The position numbers were made by a program, and so were the translations under genes. This document shows positions 15,438-27,131 of a stretch of DNA of 64,000 bases, in pieces; within the stretch, counting starts at the first letter, position 1; every line of letters begins with the position of its first letter. The DNA is taken from positions 1,106,755-1,170,754 of the forward strand of contig NW_026251390.1 in NCBI RefSeq assembly GCF_025118155.1, in the 5' to 3' direction. The notes under the pieces are model-generated. The model did no database searches. It saw only the letters and a program-made list of their open reading frames with translations, and was not told the origin of the DNA. The stretch is from Cokeromyces recurvatus (Eukaryota > Mucoromycota > Mucoromycetes > Mucorales > Mucoraceae).

Positions 15438-15890
15438 TACTTCATTACATTAGACACAATACTTCTGCAACGTCTGTGATTCACCTTTTTTTTTTTTTTT
15501 ATTTTAAGAAACAGGGTTTTCCTTTTTGGGATTTGATGATTACAGGTGAAGAAAAAGTCTGAACATTTACCATCAAAGTGTCTGATTTTATTTCTCCTTT
15601 CGTCCAAAAAGTGTAAACAGAGTGTCTCCTCCACTTCGTGATCCAGGCAGGAAATGGCTCGACTGGTTGTCCCTTTAAACTTGTTAGCCATATTTCCCCC
15701 CTTTCTTTCACACCTTCTCTTCTTCTTCTTCCTTTCCTTTACCTTTTTTACCTCTTGTCCCGTAAGAGGGTTTTTAGATACTTTTTTTTTTCACATAATT
15801 TGAACTGATCTGGGCAATCCAATATAACAAAGATATTATGTGCTCACAGATCATTTTATACATTTTAATTTATAAAAATAATAAAAATGT
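15438..15890 (+). mobile_element. LINE 3' fragment (copy L2)
   Basis: Nearly identical to the inverted sequence at 57172-57624, over about 450 bases. In the plus orientation it ends with the same 3' terminus as the other LINE remnants: GAACTGATCTGGGCAATCC, hairpin 15821-15837, ATGTGCTCA, then an A/T-rich tail. The minus-strand reading frame that begins MANKFKGTTSRAISCL is antisense to it and is not considered a gene. It sits between the NAA20 5' end and the 3' end of the fucosyltransferase gene. Confidence 0.75.
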
Positions 15891-15913
15891 TTAATCATAT
15901 TGTACAATGTTTT

Positions 15914-15958
<45 letters not shown>

Positions 15959-15960
15959 TT

Positions 15961-17330
15961 CTAATATAAATAAAATGAAGATAAATTATATCCTTGTTCT
16001 TTCAATACCCAAGCCTCATTTAATTCACCAATATATTTAGAAAATGTGGATCGTGGTGTAGTAAAGATACGTCTTGCATGTGCTGCTACCATGGCATCTA
16101 CTAAAGGTATCAAATAGGGTCTTAATGGTTTATTTGTATTAAATAAGCAATGCATCTTGTTTAATGGTTCAAACAGGGAATCCGGTATATCATTAAGTGT
16201 TAGTGTACAAGGGAAATAGTCAAACCATTCAAGGATACGACTGTTTTCTCCACGAATATCTTTGTGATCTGTAGCGATATAAACCATTGCCCTGGAACCG
16301 ATATGAGTAGGTTCTGATAAATTAGGCGATACGCTTTGACACCAATTTGACCAAGGTGGTAACGTCAGATCATGTTGAGGCCGAAGTCGAATGGGATACT
16401 TGGGCTTATTTGGCGGTTTAGGTGATGCTGTTAAGATACCGAATTCGTTATAAGGAGGTAACGGAGGCACTTCAATGCCTGTTGCAATGGACATATTCCT
16501 TTCAAACTGATGTAAATTATCCATTGCATACTTACGAAAGGGCAAATCTTTCAATCGAAAATGGATCGCATTATACGTTGCTTTCCCACCTAAATGCTGT
16601 ACAATACCTTTAACCGCTTCAGCTAAGGGTGTCATATCAAGTCGATATTGTAATGTCTCAGCAATCCTTTGTTGTAATTCAATATGTTCTGGTCGAATCA
16701 TGTTGATCCGTGTTGATCCAAATACACCACCTAAATGTAATAGTCGCTCTTTACGATCTTGCCAATGCGCTGGAGTAAAAATCTTGTAAAATTTACGGTC
16801 TGTAAATGAATCTACAAAGTTAGATCCATTTTGAAGGATAGCACGAGCTTCATCAAGATCCTCATATAATCGCCAGTCATAAAGATGTTCATCATAATGA
16901 ATATAAGTCTCAGCATCAGTCACTTTAAGATCGGCTTGTAACTGACGAAATGAAATTGTATTTTGAAATCTGATACGAATGTAGGGAGAGAGAGGACTAA
17001 AGTCGTGCAAATCATTCCAGCTGATAGCAGCAAATTGATGATATTCAGCACATTTACTTCGTTGTGTGTAACTGGAAAGATGACCTGGTGTGGGTAGTTG
17101 ACAGATAGAATCAAAGTCTTTAGGTGTTGTTAACCAACCAAGATGATCGTAAAGCTGGTCCATTGGCATCCAGCCAACGACATTACCAAGAAATGCAGGT
17201 GGAATAATTAAAGTACGTTTTAATAAATATGCAAGTAATAAAGCATTAGCAAGTTCAATACGTTGATTCGATAGTCCTGAATGAGGCAAATAAGCTAAAA
17301 ACCTTTCTTCTTCTTCAATGTTGTTTTTTA

Positions 17331-17363
<33 letters not shown>

Positions 17364-17427
17364 GGATGATGATTGAAATGAATGTCAAGATGACAACGAA
17401 TAATGATTTTCTTTGTTTTATCCACAT
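15961..17427 (-). CDS. Putative GDP-fucose protein O-fucosyltransferase family (type II membrane)
   Basis: Single-exon gene, 488 aa. Topology suggests a type II Golgi/ER enzyme: a short basic cytosolic end (MWIKQRKS), one hydrophobic anchor (~9-23) and a luminal catalytic region. The segment HSGLSNQRIELANALLLAYLL matches in form the GG(L)xNQR donor-binding motif near the N-terminus of O-FucT (PF10250-type) proteins, and NAIHFRLKDL recalls their HxR strand; ATDHKDIRG is a later family-like block. The acceptor protein is unknown. Directly after the anchor a run of ten Tyr is encoded by an ATT/AAT triplet microsatellite (about 17334-17361 on the plus strand). Confidence 0.7.
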
Positions 17428-17650
17428 TGAATGATTACATGAAACTGATTAATGTCGTAAATGCATTTATAATTGTAAATAGCTGTTAATGAATGAGATC
17501 TCGAAATGAATGTAAGAAACGAAACGAAATAAATGAATATTAATAAGAAGGGGTGGGGTGGGGTGGGGTGGGGGGAAGGGAGTACAGAGCTTTATTTTTT
17601 TGTGTAGAGTTGACTTTAAAATGAGCAACACTCTCTTCTCCACCTTTTTA

Positions 17651-18247
17651 TTATTGTAAACTTAAATTTTTCAAAACATTTTCAGCCAAACTAACACTAA
17701 GACCTGTATTGTTAGGTTCAATAAATACTTTAACAATTTTGTCATCATCTAAAATAGCAGCAAATCTCTTGAAACGATATCCTCCAAGAGCTCCTGAAGC
17801 ATCAAAGGAAAGATCCATAGCTTTTGCTAATTCTCCTTTCGAGTCTGCTAATAACGTGATATCCTGTAAATTATATTGCTCACCCCAAGCATTCATAACA
17901 AATGCGTCATTAACAGATACACAAGCTATTAAATCAATTCCCTTTGATTTTAATTCTTTTGCATGTTGAATATAACCAGGTAAATGACTTTTGCTACATC
18001 CAGGAGTAAAAGCACCAGGAACACCTTTAATGAAAAAAGGTAAATAAGGCTTGTATTATAGAATGATATAAAACTTACCAAATAAAATAGACTTTTTCCC
18101 TTTAAATAAGTCTTGGGTCATGATGGTTTCTCCTGGTGACTTTAATTGAAGTTGGACATTAGGAATTCTGTCTCCTTCTGCAATTAATAATCGACTTGTA
18201 TTGTGAAAAGCACGACGTTGAATATAATGAAAAGTTGTACGTAACAT
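17651..18247 (-). CDS. Peroxiredoxin 5 / Ahp1-type thioredoxin peroxidase, mitochondrial
   Basis: Reduces H2O2 and organic hydroperoxides. Two exons, 18079-18247 and 17651-18024, give 180 aa. The N-terminus MLRTTFHYIQRRAFHNTSRLL is basic, Ser/Thr-rich and lacks acidic residues, like a mitochondrial presequence. The peroxidatic site is intact across the splice: GVPGAFTPGCSKSHLPGY, with the catalytic Cys and upstream Thr. C-terminal strand VFIEPNNTGLSVSLAENVL is typical of the Prx5 subfamily. No upstream in-frame start is needed; the poly-K-coding run before it is noncoding. Confidence 0.93.
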
Positions 18248-18344
18248 GATTGAAAAGAAGAAAAAGAAGAAGAAAAAGAAAAACAAACTTTATTTTTTTT
18301 TTATTGGGGGTAAAAATAAAGCGGGTATTATATTTACAATTTGG

Positions 18345-19441
18345 TTATCTTACTGTTTGTGGACAATCAATGTCATCTTCAGAAAAGTCAGATTCATCAT
18401 TCAAAAAGTCATTAATGATTGCCATTGTAGCTGTTATTGGCTTTAATATTTTGACTGATTCTTTAATGTTTAACGAAGTACTTGTTTGCGGCATAGACAA
18501 TGACATTTCTGTCCCCTGAATAGGTAATGAACTTGATTCTTGTTTTGATTTATTTCTTTTTTGACTACTTTGGTTTTTCTCTTCTTCTTCTTCTTCATCA
18601 TCGCGCCATCTCTTTTGTGCAATAATTTTTTCCAGTTTCTTAATCTTTTTCTTTTTTGTATTTAAAAGATTAACAAACTTTTCAATCATCAAGAGTTTAT
18701 TTTTATTTTCTCTGATTATCATAGACTCTATTGTTTCTTTTAATTCAGCATTCGTTCTCTCAAGGTCTGAATTGCATTGTTTTAAAGCTCTACTTTTTTC
18801 CTATTTACAAAAAAAAATTTTAAAGAAATGCTCATGTGTACCTTTTATAGTATCTTACAATAGACACTTGAGAAGCTAAACTACAACGTCTGAACCATAA
18901 TTCCTGCAATTTTTTTATTTCTATCTCAGACACCTTTGTTAAATTAAAAGAGCCCGCTGCAAAAGCAATATCTGCATTATATGTGCGTAATTTCATCTAA
19001 GTAAATATGTATGATTAGATCTTTTTTATGATGCTATTCATAATGAATCTTTACTCTCAAACGATCTCCTTCTCTGGTCACTCTCCATTCTAATCGGTCT
19101 TTGTATAACGATTGTTCACCCAAAAAAGCAGCCACAAGTACATTATTTCTTTCCTTTTCAATTAAGGCATTAGACACTTTAAAACAATCCATTAATAATC
19201 CATGAGTAACTAATAAATATAAATTTATATTCATATATAGTAGGCGTTTTATTCATTCTTTTTATCTCTTACTTGTACGTTGCCAATAGTCTTTCAAGTT
19301 GGTTACTGTAATACAACCATATTCTGTATCTGTAGAAATTTGTAGATCATTCAGGTCGAGTTGCTTATTAAACCATTCAAGTTGAATGTGAAATGTTTCC
19401 GTATCTACTATTGAGTCACAAAAGGAATATGTACAACTCAT
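18345..19441 (-). CDS. PAXX-like XRCC4-superfamily protein (putative NHEJ factor)
   Basis: Four exons, 19273-19441, 19055-19209, 18859-18996 and 18345-18800, give 305 aa with consistent phases. Residues 1-~120 look like the XRCC4/XLF/PAXX head: the strand pair YGCITVTNLKDYW parallels the PAXX segment in which a Tyr-Val-Thr strand leads to a Trp helix, and FAAGSFNLTKVSEIEIKKLQ ends in FxLxKV, the superfamily head-to-coiled-coil junction. A coiled coil follows (~140-215), then a Lys/Glu-rich disordered region, and a short C-terminal patch FLNDESDFSEDDID, placed like the Ku-binding tail of PAXX. PAXX in vertebrates stabilises Ku and XRCC4-LIG4 at DNA ends. Assignment is by motif reading only; SAS-6-like or other XRCC4-fold members remain possible. 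Confidence 0.5.
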
Positions 19442-20354
19442 GGAGAAAAAAAAAAGCGAATCTCTTTTATGAGATCTATGCAACTTGTGAAAAAAAGGGA
19501 AGGGGTTATTTTTCTTCAGGTAATCAGGTTTATAACAGAAACAGGTCACGCTGCGAACCTGAATTTCAAAAAAAAGAGAATCCTTAGAAGTTCAGTTTCC
19601 TTAACAACGATTCTCTTTTTATAGAGTCTATACACTTTGAATTCAGACATTGCTTTTTTTTTTTTCCTAAAGTGTAAATAACCATTACTAAAGTAACAAA
19701 AATGGGCGAACGAAGGCCTTGCAGTTCGTTAATAAGTTTATACTTATTTGTCCCCATTTGTGAATTCTATCATATCCTTCTTGTTAGACTATTTACTTCC
19801 ACTGACTTGTACTTTACCTCTTTATTATTGTTATTATTGATAATTCGTATTTATTTCTTACAACATTATAAATAGTATTATAGGAAGGTTTAAAAATAGC
19901 TCATTAAATACTTGGCTGCTTTGACGATAAAGTCAATAGTCACTTTTTTCATACAAAAACATAAAGTCTTTTTGCTCTGTTTCATTATTTAATTATATAG
20001 TATGGGCTTGAACAAGACTTATAAACTACATTCTTCAAATCTTTAGCATGTGTAAAGTATATAATTTAAGGGAAAATTACTCTTGATTAATAATATGGCA
20101 TAGAAATCCAAAATTGTCATTCCCCATCCTTACAAAAAAAAAAAAAAGACGATCACCTTGTTAATTTGTGTTGAATCATAAACTGTTAATGAAAGGATTT
20201 TTCTTTTTTTAAAAAAAAAGTGAACATCAGCTATGCACTATAGATTTATAATAACCTGTTATGACATTTAATAGTAAGCATTTGATGGCCATTTTAAATG
20301 CAATGTGATTTTTTTTAACATTTATTTCGAAAAGATGTTGTTCCCTAAAATGCC

Positions 20355-20396
<42 letters not shown>

Positions 20397-20613
20397 CCTC
20401 CGCCTATCTTTCCCTCTCTGTCTCTCTCTCTCTTTTTTTTTTCTTTTTTTTTTTTTTGTTTATTTATTTGTTTGTTTAGAAAAGCGTGTGAGAGAAGGTA
20501 TCCTCTTTTTTCTCTTATTTCCCTAGGATTGTTCTCTTTCTATACCATTTCTTCTACGTTTATTTTTTTTTCTAAAAAAAAAACAAAAAGATAAATCAGA
20601 ACCTACTTTTAGT
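19442..20613. other. Divergent intergenic region
   Basis: Lies between the PAXX-like gene (minus) and the Ser-rich gene (plus). It holds poly-A/T runs (long T run ~20358-20390), a CT-rich tract (20407-20435) and no reading frame or RNA gene I can support. Confidence 0.5.
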
Positions 20614-22383
20614 ATGACCCAATCATTCAGCATCAATGCTCCATCAGATGAATCATCATCTTCTCAACAACATTCATCTATTTTTTCTTATTTCTCAAAC
20701 ATCATTTCAGCTGCTAGACAATCAGCCACTGATGAATTTGAACGATTTTGCGAGACAATAGGAATTAATCAAAACAAAAAAGTGATATCACAACAACAGC
20801 CAAAATCAACCATGAGTGAACCTATATTTGGAAGAGTCTTGCCCGATCTTCAAAGACGCAGTTTAGTAAGAGATGTTAGCATACAAACTGAGCCCTCTTT
20901 ATCATCATCACCCACTTTAAACGCCTCTCAACTTCCTTTATCTCCTGATAGATTGATTTTTAATAAATCCAACTTTACCCCCTCCTCTTCACAAAGGTCT
21001 GCTGCTTTTAAAAACTCAACTCAATCCATCTTACCACCATCAGAGAGCTCTTTATCGGTCACCTCCAAGAGGTCTCCTTATTTACCGCTTAGAAATAATA
21101 AAAGCCATTATGAAAGTTTTAGTGTTCAGTCATCAATAAATCATCATCTTGAACCAAATGAAACACCCACTCCTACTACTCCTACTTATAAAGCAATTAT
21201 TAACGATGAGCCCCCTGAAGCCAAGACGAACGTCACTGATTTTTCATCTACTCGAATGTCACCAAGCAAGCGAAGGATATCGACTGTTGCTGAAGAAGAA
21301 AATCATAAAGATTATTCACACAACAAAAAATTAAAAAATATTCAAGAGAACAACAATTTATCACAACCTGTTGTCTCCCAAACCAGTCCAAGTTCTTTAT
21401 CGCCATTTAGAAAACGTATGATGTCTATTATGGATGACACCACACCTCTTTATGAAGAGACAAAGAAGCAAAGGCTGAGCAATGATAGTGTCCTGACACA
21501 ACAGATACCTACAACATGGAAGGATATTCCATCTCCTTCAAAACCAGTAATGCGTTTAGCTCTTGAACTTGAGGAAGCTATTTCAAAGTTATCTCCAGTA
21601 AGGCAAGAATATAAAAGTAGGAAATCAATAGAATCGAATAATGACAAGTCGATTCCTGTTACAGACAATAATAATAAATCATCGTCAGATTCTACGCAGA
21701 AGACTTCTCTTACTAATGAAGAACTTGACTTGCGAGTGGAAGCTCTTGAGCGAAAGGTGAAATATGTTAAATCAAAAGTAAGTTTTATTAAAATAATAAG
21801 TAATATAAAGTTAAACATGGTATTTTTTTTCTAAAAAAAAAAAAAACGTGTAGGTTATGGAATTTACAAATAGCTTTGATAATCATCTTCCTTCACCAAC
21901 ATCGTCGCATCTTATAAAAGAGAATGAGGGCAATACAGATTTAGGAGATGTAGTACGGGATCAACAAAAATATACACCTCCAAGCTATCATCCCTCATTC
22001 CTCTCTACTTATGAAAACCCTAAAGTTCCTAAATCATACTCTGACAAACCACAACAAAGCAATAATAAGGTACATTATATACATGCATACTTTGAAAATA
22101 TACGATTTGTATATATATTAATAGCCTCTTATTGTAAAATATGTATAAATATGTATATAATAGTCTTTACTTGATAGTCATAAACATAAAATGCGTCAAT
22201 TATTACCTCTGATCCCTAATGTGAAGCTTAGAAAAACTGATACCATTTTGTACGTTATAATGATAGCAAAAGAGAATTTTATTATTTATACTTTTGTTCT
22301 ATAATAGGGGCCCTGATGGTGTTATGAAGCCTAATCCTTTTTGGATGGAAATATATAACCCAAGACGAAGAGCAATCTATTAG
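20614..22383 (+). CDS. Ser/Pro-rich, mostly disordered protein of unknown function
   Basis: Not recognised. Exons 20614-21777, 21854-22069, 22164-22249 and 22308-22383 give 513 aa; the join at 22164 uses the acceptor TATAATAG, because the AG at 22176 would create an immediate stop. Residues ~20-55 form an aromatic/amphipathic segment (SIFSYFSNIISAARQSATDE). The middle is low complexity with many SP/TP sites (SPDRL, TPTTPTY, MSPSKRR, LSPFRKR), suggesting proline-directed phosphorylation. A short predicted coiled coil lies at ~375-390 (LDLRVEALERKVKYVKSK). The last ~50 residues are basic and better ordered (MRQLLPLIPNVKLRK, ending MEIYNPRRRAIY). Nuclear location is a guess from basic patches. 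Confidence 0.65.
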
Positions 22384-23660
22384 GGTATTTAATTGCTTAT
22401 TATGTACAACTACATTATATACATTCAAATAATACATATCAAGATTCATGTGTTATTGATATATGTAAAAGGATATATCCAACATATTATTATTTTAATT
22501 ATAGCTATAATAACCACTTAAAAGATGAGGATGCTTAAGCATTCTATTTGAATATACCTAAAATGCTCTTTAGCAGCAATAATTCTATTAGTCATTGTAG
22601 GTATTATTATTATTAATATTAATATTATATATGTATATATAAAACTTGAATTTTCATAATGGGGAGGTTCTTACACATGTATGTATCTTCAAGTATCGCT
22701 AAAAATAAAAATTGCATGGTATTTTAAATACTCGTGATCCCTTGGGTTTAATATAAAAATTGCAGTACTAAAATCAATGACCCTTATAACGAATGTATAC
22801 ACATATATTTATATAATTAAACTAATTTGAATCAGTGCCCAAAAGTATGAGTCAACGCGAGATTCATATAAATCTGTTAGCAGTTTGGGAAATAAAAGTC
22901 CTCTATGCAGTAGTTTGGCTAATTATTATTAGTCTCTTTTGAATTTAACATAAGAGTTAACGACACTTTTGTTTACACTAATCTTGCATTTTATTTATTA
23001 TAACGTATGCTATAAAATATGTACTCAAACCCCATTCTTCTCTCTTCTTAAGACCTGCTGTCCTGTTAACTTGGGCAAGTACTGTTTAAATTCCTATTAT
23101 TCTTTAGACTTATAGTTTATTTATACATAATAATTTAATAGATTCTCTCCTTTCACGGAATGAAAAGAAGATATCCAATTTAATTGTGGAATAAGTGTGT
23201 ACACATACATAGTTGGATAATAAATACTAAAACCTTATGAAGCCTACAATAGCTCATACACTTTTGAAAAGAGAAAGGTTTGTACTAATAAAGCAATTTT
23301 TGGTAACAATAAATTCATTGTAATTCTATTTTTAAGCGCTTAGTATTACTTTTGTTCTTCTTTTTTCTCGTTTGCCTCCTACTCAATAAATTAGGATGTA
23401 ACTTTCTCCATAATTCTCCCATGATCTGATGACCCTGCTTTTAAAGGTTTCTTTTCTTTTTTTTTTTTTTTATCTTTTAGAGATCTTTTGAGATACGATA
23501 CACTGAAGATAATGCAGAATTCACTCTGTTGAATAAGAACGTACCTGAAGTAGGATAGAAGAAGCAATATTTACCAAATTTTGATTTCCTCGCAAATTAC
23601 TTGTGACAATTGCTGTTAATAACAGCGCTCTATTTCTTAATAATAGATGAATTGAGTGTG

Positions 23661-23703
<43 letters not shown>

Positions 23704-23775
23704 CAACTACAAGAATATTATAAACACATGTATAACTGCAAGGCTTTTCTTTTAAACGGTGTTTCCTAATTTATG

Positions 23776-23810
<35 letters not shown>

Positions 23811-24366
23811 ACTGTGTTATGGAATTTGTATTAATATAGTTAAGCATTCATCTTTTAAATACTCAATATCAAGTCCAGTCATTATCTATGTTAATACAAG
23901 TAGTATTTTTCTTTTATATTAATTGTTGGTAATTTTGATTTTATATAATTTTTCCATTTTAGTATTCATTTAACAGAAATATGAGAGCCAAAATAACTCA
24001 ATTTCAATTACACCAAAATAGGAAAGTAACTGGTAATGTAGCAGTCAGTTAACCTAATAAAATTCCGTATTTTGAATTACTTCATTGCTTTCTCAAGGTA
24101 AAAAAAAAGGAAAACAGAGAGAAAAGCATGTGCAAACAAAATCAATGAAAAATTTCTCAGGAGCATATATTTCGATCAAAATTTGCTACTATGTATTTCT
24201 CTTTTTTACTTGGCTTTATTAACATAATTACTTGATTTGATTACAATAATATGCTTTACATTCGTATTGTTATAACTCAATTGTATGTAAACATGATATG
24301 TAAGTTTTGTTTTTTATATTATTGAACAACTAGAAATGCTTTATATTATCTATTTTCACAAGTACA

Positions 24367-24415
<49 letters not shown>

Positions 24416-24573
24416 GAAAAAAAAAAAAGAATATATTAGACGCGTTGTTACACTTTGTAGCTTCTATATCAATATTACCTCTTTATCAAATTTATGAACA
24501 AGAAGAATATATAAATAGAGATCTATTTTATAGTTGTTGTTGTTTTTTTTTATCATTATCAAACAAAATTAAA
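22384..24573. other. 2.2-kb AT-rich gene-poor stretch
   Basis: No reading frame, tRNA-like fold or transposon end is evident. It contains two very long T homopolymers (about 23664-23703 and 23778-23809) and another just before the HsbA-like gene (24370-24412). Confidence 0.5.
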
Positions 24574-25260
24574 ATGCGTGCTTTCTCTATCTTTGCTGTT
24601 GCTCTTGCTGCCTCCGGTAAGTTGAATATGATTATTTAAAAGATAAATCTAATTTGTATTTTATTTATTACATCTAGTTAATGCTGCTACTCTTAGCAAG
24701 CGTGATATCTCTAGTGGTGTTCAAGCCTGTATTAATGGTTTCAATGACGCTCTTCCTCAACTTGGTACCGTTACTTCTAAGGTAAAAAAAAAAAAAAAAT
24801 TGGTTTAAAAGGGAATATTATTTATGTTCAACTAATAAATATGTGCGTAATGTAGGTAAACAGCTTTACTAGAGCTGCTGGTTATCCTGGTGCTATTGCT
24901 GTTCATTCAGAAGAACAAAAGCTTGAGGCCCTTTTGAAGTCTACTACAACTGCCTGTTGTGCTGTTACTACTACTGTCTCTAACGAAGAAGCAGATGCTG
25001 TTATTAGTGTCATTGACACTGTTGTCCCTCAAATTGAAGCCGCTTTAGCTGCTATTACTGTCAAAAAGCCCGAATTCGATGCCGTCTTATTGGCTACTAA
25101 TATTGTTAAGGGAGATATTAAAAATTTGGACTCTCAAGTTACCACTTTGGATAATTGTTTAGTAGCTGTCACTCCTGATAGTTATTTGGACGTAGCAAAT
25201 GGTTATGTTACTCGAGTTAGAACTGCATTTGATACTGCTGAAGACGCTTATGGTATTTAA
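24574..25260 (+). CDS. HsbA-like secreted hydrophobic surface-binding protein
   Basis: Exons 24574-24616, 24678-24781 and 24856-25260 give 183 aa. A signal peptide is clear (MRAFSIFAVALAASVNA, cleavage after ~17), followed by a KR site. The mature part is Ala/Thr/Val-rich and helical, with the paired Cys of the HsbA / cell-wall galactomannoprotein family (ACINGFNDALPQL, TTTACCAVTTTVSN, LDNCLVAVTPDSYL). In other fungi such proteins bind hydrophobic surfaces and help recruit hydrolases, or are wall antigens. A TATA-like ATATAAATAG lies ~65 bases upstream of the start. Confidence 0.85.
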
Positions 25261-25473
25261 ATAGATTCATTTCTTTACCGTCTCCCCCCTTTTTTTTTGA
25301 CATAAAATCTATGTAAAACATTCCCTTTTACTTCTGAAATAAATAAAACAATAAATAAATAATATACATATATGTGTGTATGGTTTACATATTTATTTAA
25401 TTATCTTGTATCATTTTTTTTTATTACATATCTATTTTAATTTGCTTATTGGCATGTAAATTACCCTTCTATA

Positions 25474-25498
25474 TAGCTGAAGAAAATAGGTTGGGCCA

Positions 25499-25534
<36 letters not shown>

Positions 25535-25609
25535 GCCCATTTCAAAAAAAAATTAAGACATCAATTTTGAAAATGGGACAACTAATATAAAATAGGACAT
25601 TTAAGACAG
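25474..25609. repeat. Outer inverted repeat, left arm of mobile island
   Basis: Starts AGCTGAAGAAAATAGG after TA, passes through TTGGGCCAC, a ~34-base A run, TTGGCCCATTTC, AATGGGACAACTAATATAAA and ends GGACATTTAAGACAG. The inverse copy is at 37773-37912, with a few mismatches and a similar homopolymer. Both outer edges abut TA. Confidence 0.85.
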
Positions 25610-25611
25610 TA

Positions 25612-27129
25612 CAGTTAGCACAACACTAAAGGGCGATTTTTTAAATAAAAGGGCTGTTACAATTTTCTCAAAAGGCAGTTTTCGATCCTCAGTAGATATT
25701 TTTTACAGTTTTTTGTGACATTTTATTAGATAGGATTGCCTTTTAAGCAATCTTTAAATATGTTTACCGAATGTTGTACAAATGCTCGAAGATGTTCTGG
25801 AGGAACATTATTGCAAGCCTCAGTTATTCTTGTTGATAAGTCCTCTTTGGTTTGAAATTGACTACGTTTGACCTTATTTTTAACTATGGACCAAAATTGC
25901 TCAATAGAATAGGATTAAGCTCAGGGGAATAAGGAGGGAGATAAATACACTTATATCCTCTCTCTGTCACCATAGTATCAATCTCATTAGATGTATGGAT
26001 TGGCGCATTATCAATAACTATATAATATCCTTTCATTTCCGGAATGCAATCCATTTAATGCATTGTTTTCTGAATAAAATTCATATAATGGCCAGTGACA
26101 GTTCCCTTGGAGACAGACTTCTTTGGTTTTGATAGTGCTTTTCTTTTGCGATTACCAGAATCGATTTTTAGCCTTTTGAATGTGTGTTCCTGAGGATTTC
26201 GAAGCTCCATTGACACGACATACTTCACCGAGATTGTACCCAAAACTGTGTATGATACTGCTCTGATGGTAGGAGTGATTACAATAGCTGGTGTGCCCTT
26301 AATAGACCGTCCTCCTGGAGGTCTCATATTGATATCGAAGGCTGATTCATCGACAAAAACACAGTTTTCAAGGTAATCCATATCTGTTTTGCTCCACTTC
26401 TCAACCCCACGCTATGTGGTTTGTAATTTCGGTTGAATCGTTTCTGGGAGCTGGATGACGAGTGATTTTTTTTTTTGAATGAAAGGTTGCATTTTGTTTT
26501 GAGGAAACTTCTCACACTTGATTCTTTCAGTGTGAATGATTTGAATTTTTCAGTAAGTGAACAAACTGCATCCACAACCCTGGCTTAAGGATTACTGTCA
26601 TAAAAATTTAAAAGGTGAATCTTATGCTTCTCATCAAGCTGGCCTGCTGATTTATTGATTTTATTGGTTTGTTTTTTTCGAAGATATTCCAATCTTTATC
26701 CTCTTTCAGTCTCCTAGCCCATTTCTGTGCAGTTCTTTCAACAACACCGCCTGCTAATCTACCAAATCTGGCAGCATTGAACTACCTAATCCTATTGTAA
26801 TAGACAAAAAGCAGTTTCTGATCATTGGTGTAGTTGTTATAACTCCTACCCCTATTGATCTTTACGTTAGTGGCAATCTCCTCCATCTCAGCATCTAAGG
26901 CTTCCATCTCAGTGTCCTTCTGCTCTGTATTTTGCTTCTCGCAGTAAAGTCAAAGACGAGTTAACGTTTTTAGATGGAAGGGGTTAATCTCTTCTTCGTA
27001 TTCCATCGTATCGCGCCCATTTTCATCATAAATATTTCCCTGGCCATCTTCATAAAAAAAAAAAGTATGAACTCATTTAACAAAAGTAAAGAGAATTTTA
27101 AAAACTGCCCTTTAGTGTTGCGCTAACTG
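25612..27129 (-). mobile_element. Decayed Tc1/mariner copy with terminal repeats and TA flanks
   Basis: A 1.5-kb unit bounded by CAGTTAGCACAACACTAAAG and CTTTAGTGTTGCGCTAACTG, each next to TA. The minus strand between ~26900 and 25740 encodes broken pieces of a transposase related to the intact one at 31795: NCVFVDESAFDINMRPPGGR (first Asp block), a frame-disrupted block around 26030-26000 encoding VIDNAPIHTS (second Asp), and YKCIYLPPYSPELNPI before the third acidic residue. Multiple stops and frame changes show it is dead. It shares its left end with the larger compound element. Confidence 0.8.
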
Positions 27130-27131
27130 TA

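Noticed and set aside
15437..15711. Minus-strand frame MANKFKGTTSRAISCL, repeated on plus at 57239-57721, as a duplicated host gene
   Set aside because: Both copies lie wholly within, and antisense to, the LINE 3' ends L2/L5; openness reflects the near-identical repeat, not a conserved protein.
18250..18519. Plus-strand frame starting with a poly-Lys run
   Set aside because: It overlaps the 5' leader of the peroxiredoxin gene and the 3' end of the PAXX-like gene in antisense; low complexity.
22384..24573. tRNA or other structured RNA gene in the long gene-poor stretch
   Set aside because: No A/B box pair, no cloverleaf-compatible arms and no GGTTCGAATCC-like T-arm found by eye.
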